From assembly GCA_026713405.1 (NCBI GenBank), contig JAPOON010000611.1:1-9451 (forward strand): DNA of 9,451 bases. The letters run 5' to 3'. This DNA is from Gammaproteobacteria bacterium (GTDB lineage Bacteria; Pseudomonadota; Gammaproteobacteria; Pseudomonadales; Azotimanducaceae_A). This document shows, piece after piece, positions 7,095-9,451 of the stretch (within the stretch, counting starts at the first letter, position 1; each line of letters opens with the position of its first letter). A program made the translations under genes and the position numbers. The notes under the pieces are model-generated. The model did not search any database, was not told where the DNA came from, and saw only the letters and a program-made list of their open reading frames with translations.

Positions 7095-9451
7095 ATGGAT
7101 GCGCAATCAATGCACGTGAGCCTGCTCGATTCGGTGGACCGGTTCGCGGCCCGGGAGCGGCTCGAACTGACGGCGCCGGCGCGCCGGGTACTGGCGCTCA
7201 GCGAATTCGCCCAGCGGGTTGCGGTGCAGCAGCGGGAGTGGTTCCTGCAGTCGGTCGATTCCGGCCTTTTCGATGAACCGCTCACGGAGGCGGCCCTGGT
7301 GCGGGAATTGGCGGGCGCCGTTGCCGACGCGGGGGCCGGTGGCGACGCGGCTGCCGTCAACAACCTGAAGAGGGCGTTTCGTCAACTGCGCAACCGTTGC
7401 CAGTTGCGGGTGGTCTGGCGGCATCTCACCGGCGCGGCATCGCTGGAGGAGACCACCGGCATACTGTCGTTCATGGCCGACCGGTTCGTCGCCGCTGCGC
7501 TCGAGGCGGCGGAGCGGCGGGAGACGGGGCGTGCGGGTGAACCGCGCGGCAAGGAGTCCGGCGCCCGGCAGCGGCTGGCCGTGTGCGGCCTGGGAAAACT
7601 GGGCGGCCGCGAGCTGAACCTCTCCTCGGACATCGACCTCATCTTCGCCTACCCGGAAGAGGGGCAGACGCCGTCCGGGCTCAACAACCAGCAGTTCTTC
7701 ACCCGGGTCGGGCAGGGGCTCATCGACCTGCTGCACCCGGTAACCGCGGACGGCTTCGTGTTCCGCGTCGACATGCGCCTGCGGCCCTATGGTGCGAGCG
7801 GCCCGCTGGTCATGCACTTCGGCGCCGTGCAGCAGTACTTCGAGACCAAGGGCCGCAGTTGGGAACGCTACGCGCTCATCAAGGCGCGCACCTGCGCCGG
7901 GGACATCGAGCGGGGCGAGGATTTGCTGGCATCGCTGAAGCCCTTCGTCTTCCGGCGCTATCTCGATTTCGGCTCCCTGGAATCGATGCGCGACATGAAG
8001 GCGCGCCTGGCCGCCGAACGTCACAAGCCGCACGATGTGAAGCTTGGGCCGGGCGGCATCCGTTACGCGGAGTTCGCCGTGCAGGTGCAGCAACTCATCC
8101 TCGGCGGCCGCCACGCCGACATGCAGAAGCGCGGTTTCCTGGAGACACTCGCCGAGTTGCGGCGGGCCGATCATTTCGATGCCGAAACGTGCGCCGAACT
8201 GGGCGATGCCTACCGCTTCCTGCGCAATACGGAGCATTGCATCCAGGCGCAGGCCGACCGGCAGACGCAACAGTTGCCGGTGACCGACGGCAGCCGGATG
8301 CGGCTGGCCTGCGCCATGGGGTTCGAGTCGTACACGGGCTTTCTGTCGTCTCTGGCCCGGCACCGCGACAACGTGGAACGCATCTTCGACCGGGTGGTGG
8401 GCGCCGAGGCGCCGCGCACGGAAGGCGGCCTCTGGGCGGCGCGGGAAGACCCGGCCCAACTCCAGGAGGCGGGATTCCACGACACGCCCAAGGTTGTCGA
8501 GTTGCTGGCCGACCTGGCGGGGGCGCGCGACCGGTCTTCGGTCAGCGAGGACGGCCGGAACCGCCTCGATGCACTCATGCCGGAGGTTATTCAGATCGCC
8601 TGCCGTCAGCCCCATCCGACCCGCGTGGTCGAACGGCTCGTTCCGATCCTGAAGGCGCTGCTGCGGCGCTCGACCTATCTGGCGCTGTTGCGGGAAAACC
8701 CCGAGGCGCTGCAGATTTTCGTGCGTCTCGCCGGGCAGAGCCGGTGGGTGGCCGAGCAGCTTGCCGCCCAGCCGATATTCATGGAGGTACTGCTGGACAA
8801 GCACGCCTGGGACCTGCTGTCGGGCCGGGATTCGCTGGTCGACGAACTGGGAACGGCCCTGGACGCCGCCACGGACGAGGAAGCCCGGGTCGACGAATTG
8901 CGCTCGTTCAAGGAACAGCGTGTCTTCCGCGTGGCGGTGGCCGAGACCCGGGGCCTGCTGCCGATCATGCATGTCAGCGACTACCTGAGCTGGCTTGCGG
9001 AGGCGGTCCTGGAACACGCCATTCGCATGGCCTGGGAGCAGTGCACCACCGACGATACCGGGCGGCGGGCGCTGATCGCCGTGGGTTACGGCAAGCTCGG
9101 GGGCCTGGAACTGGGCCCGGATTCGGTCCTGGACCGGGTATTCGTCCCCGCCCTGCCGATGTCGGCTTCGCAGTTCCTGCACCGGTTGGTGCGCAAGCTC
9201 ATGCACCTGCTGACGGTGCGTACCCTGGCGGGGCCCCTCTACGAGATCGACATGCGCCTGCGCCCCTCCGGCAATGCCGGCCCCATGGTTTCAAGCCTGC
9301 AGGCTTTCCGGAATTACCAGCGCGACAAGGCGTGGGTGTGGGAACACCAGGCCCTGGTCCGGGCGCGCGCGGTAGCCGGCGACCCCGCCCTGATGGATGC
9401 CTTCGAGACTACGCGCCGCGACCTGCTCTGCCAGCCGAGGCCGATTGAAAC
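7095..9451 (+). CDS. glnE: Glutamine synthetase adenylyltransferase/deadenylylase, 3' end cut off; altered transferase site
   Basis: GlnE adds AMP to, and removes it from, glutamine synthetase under control of PII and glutamine. 785 of about 950 residues are present. The ATG at 7095 follows AAGGA (7080-7084); TTG 7092 and GTG 7077 are alternatives. The N-terminal deadenylylase nucleotidyltransferase site is intact: GLGKLGGRELN (165-175), Asp179-Ile-Asp181, and Asp226 in VDMRLRP. The C-terminal adenylyltransferase keeps GYGKLGGLELG (664-674) and Asp719 in YEIDMRLRPSG. However, its SDLDL motif reads SVLDR: the first catalytic Asp is Val678, Asp680 remains, and Leu is Arg681. The following loop is about ten residues shorter than in E. 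coli, and the LHD after the strand reads VPA. In the first half, the usual GGIR(E/D)IEF reads GGIRYAEF (Tyr324). The frame is open throughout, so this is not a simple pseudogene. Confidence 0.95.
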   Translation, partial: MDAQSMHVSLLDSVDRFAARERLELTAPARRVLALSEFAQRVAVQQREWFLQSVDSGLFDEPLTEAALVRELAGAVADAGAGGDAAAVNNLKRAFRQLRNRCQLRVVWRHLTGAASLEETTGILSFMADRFVAAALEAAERRETGRAGEPRGKESGARQRLAVCGLGKLGGRELNLSSDIDLIFAYPEEGQTPSGLNNQQFFTRVGQGLIDLLHPVTADGFVFRVDMRLRPYGASGPLVMHFGAVQQYFETKGRSWERYALIKARTCAGDIERGEDLLASLKPFVFRRYLDFGSLESMRDMKARLAAERHKPHDVKLGPGGIRYAEFAVQVQQLILGGRHADMQKRGFLETLAELRRADHFDAETCAELGDAYRFLRNTEHCIQAQADRQTQQLPVTDGSRMRLACAMGFESYTGFLSSLARHRDNVERIFDRVVGAEAPRTEGGLWAAREDPAQLQEAGFHDTPKVVELLADLAGARDRSSVSEDGRNRLDALMPEVIQIACRQPHPTRVVERLVPILKALLRRSTYLALLRENPEALQIFVRLAGQSRWVAEQLAAQPIFMEVLLDKHAWDLLSGRDSLVDELGTALDAATDEEARVDELRSFKEQRVFRVAVAETRGLLPIMHVSDYLSWLAEAVLEHAIRMAWEQCTTDDTGRRALIAVGYGKLGGLELGPDSVLDRVFVPALPMSASQFLHRLVRKLMHLLTVRTLAGPLYEIDMRLRPSGNAGPMVSSLQAFRNYQRDKAWVWEHQALVRARAVAGDPALMDAFETTRRDLLCQPRPIE

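Noticed and set aside
6755..7363. 203-codon upstream extension of argA in the same frame
   Set aside because: ArgA homology starts at the ATG at 6754. The extension is Ser/Arg/Pro-rich, covers the argA promoter, and runs into the start of glnE.
7107..9206. 699-codon open frame on the minus strand, antisense to glnE
   Set aside because: The opposite strand encodes GlnE with clear motifs over the whole stretch. The antisense product is rich in Arg, Gln and His with no recognisable domain, as expected when a GC-rich gene is read backwards.
9084..9254. glnE as a frameshifted or decayed pseudogene
   Set aside because: The frame is open across all 785 visible codons, and conserved motifs continue on both sides of the altered site (through the WEHQALVRAR region). 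The changes look like in-frame substitutions and a loop loss rather than general decay.
7583..9448. 621-codon plus-strand open frame out of phase with glnE
   Set aside because: Its product is an Arg/Gly/Pro-rich shadow without motifs, while the frame starting at 7095 gives GlnE continuously.

Overview
The window is GC-rich, densely coded bacterial chromosome with no mobile element, RNA gene or CRISPR array that I can see. A two-domain E. coli/Pseudomonas-type ArgA, a long bipartite GlnE and a DUF2784 protein point to Gammaproteobacteria, probably a little-studied or uncultured lineage. The hemE and the short-type ilvD are not of the E. coli kind, so placement below class is not possible from this window.

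Layout, left to right. A 5'-truncated membrane-anchored class III adenylate cyclase (+, 3-920) ends before a strong hairpin. hemE (+, 1156-2175) follows and converges on a small VOC/glyoxalase-fold gene (-, 2243-2608). The 67 bp between them is mostly a second, diverged copy of the VOC gene's 3' end, stop codon included. The VOC start faces a 247-bp gap holding a LexA-like palindrome (2640-2655), then a small RRM RNA-binding protein gene (+, 2856-3119). A DUF2784 membrane protein (-, 3256-3630), ilvD (-, 3742-5412) and argA (-, 5405-6754) follow on the minus strand. argA and ilvD overlap by 8 bp and look like one operon, joining the first step of arginine synthesis to a late step of branched-chain amino acid synthesis. 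Across a 340-bp divergent promoter region lies glnE (+, 7095 to the window end), the two-headed enzyme that adenylylates and deadenylylates glutamine synthetase; its last part is cut off.

The genes are mostly housekeeping, with a nitrogen and amino-acid cluster (ilvD, argA, glnE) on the right. The most unusual feature is in GlnE. The N-terminal deadenylylase active site is intact, but the C-terminal adenylyltransferase active site has lost the first Asp of its metal-binding D-x-D pair and about ten residues of the adjoining loop, while the reading frame stays open. This suggests a GlnE that can strip AMP from glutamine synthetase but may no longer add it. Second, argA and the VOC gene share a nearly identical 13-bp motif at a similar distance and in the same orientation upstream of their starts; in argA it forms part of a perfect palindrome over the predicted transcription start. 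I see no multi-gene novel defence or mobile system here.
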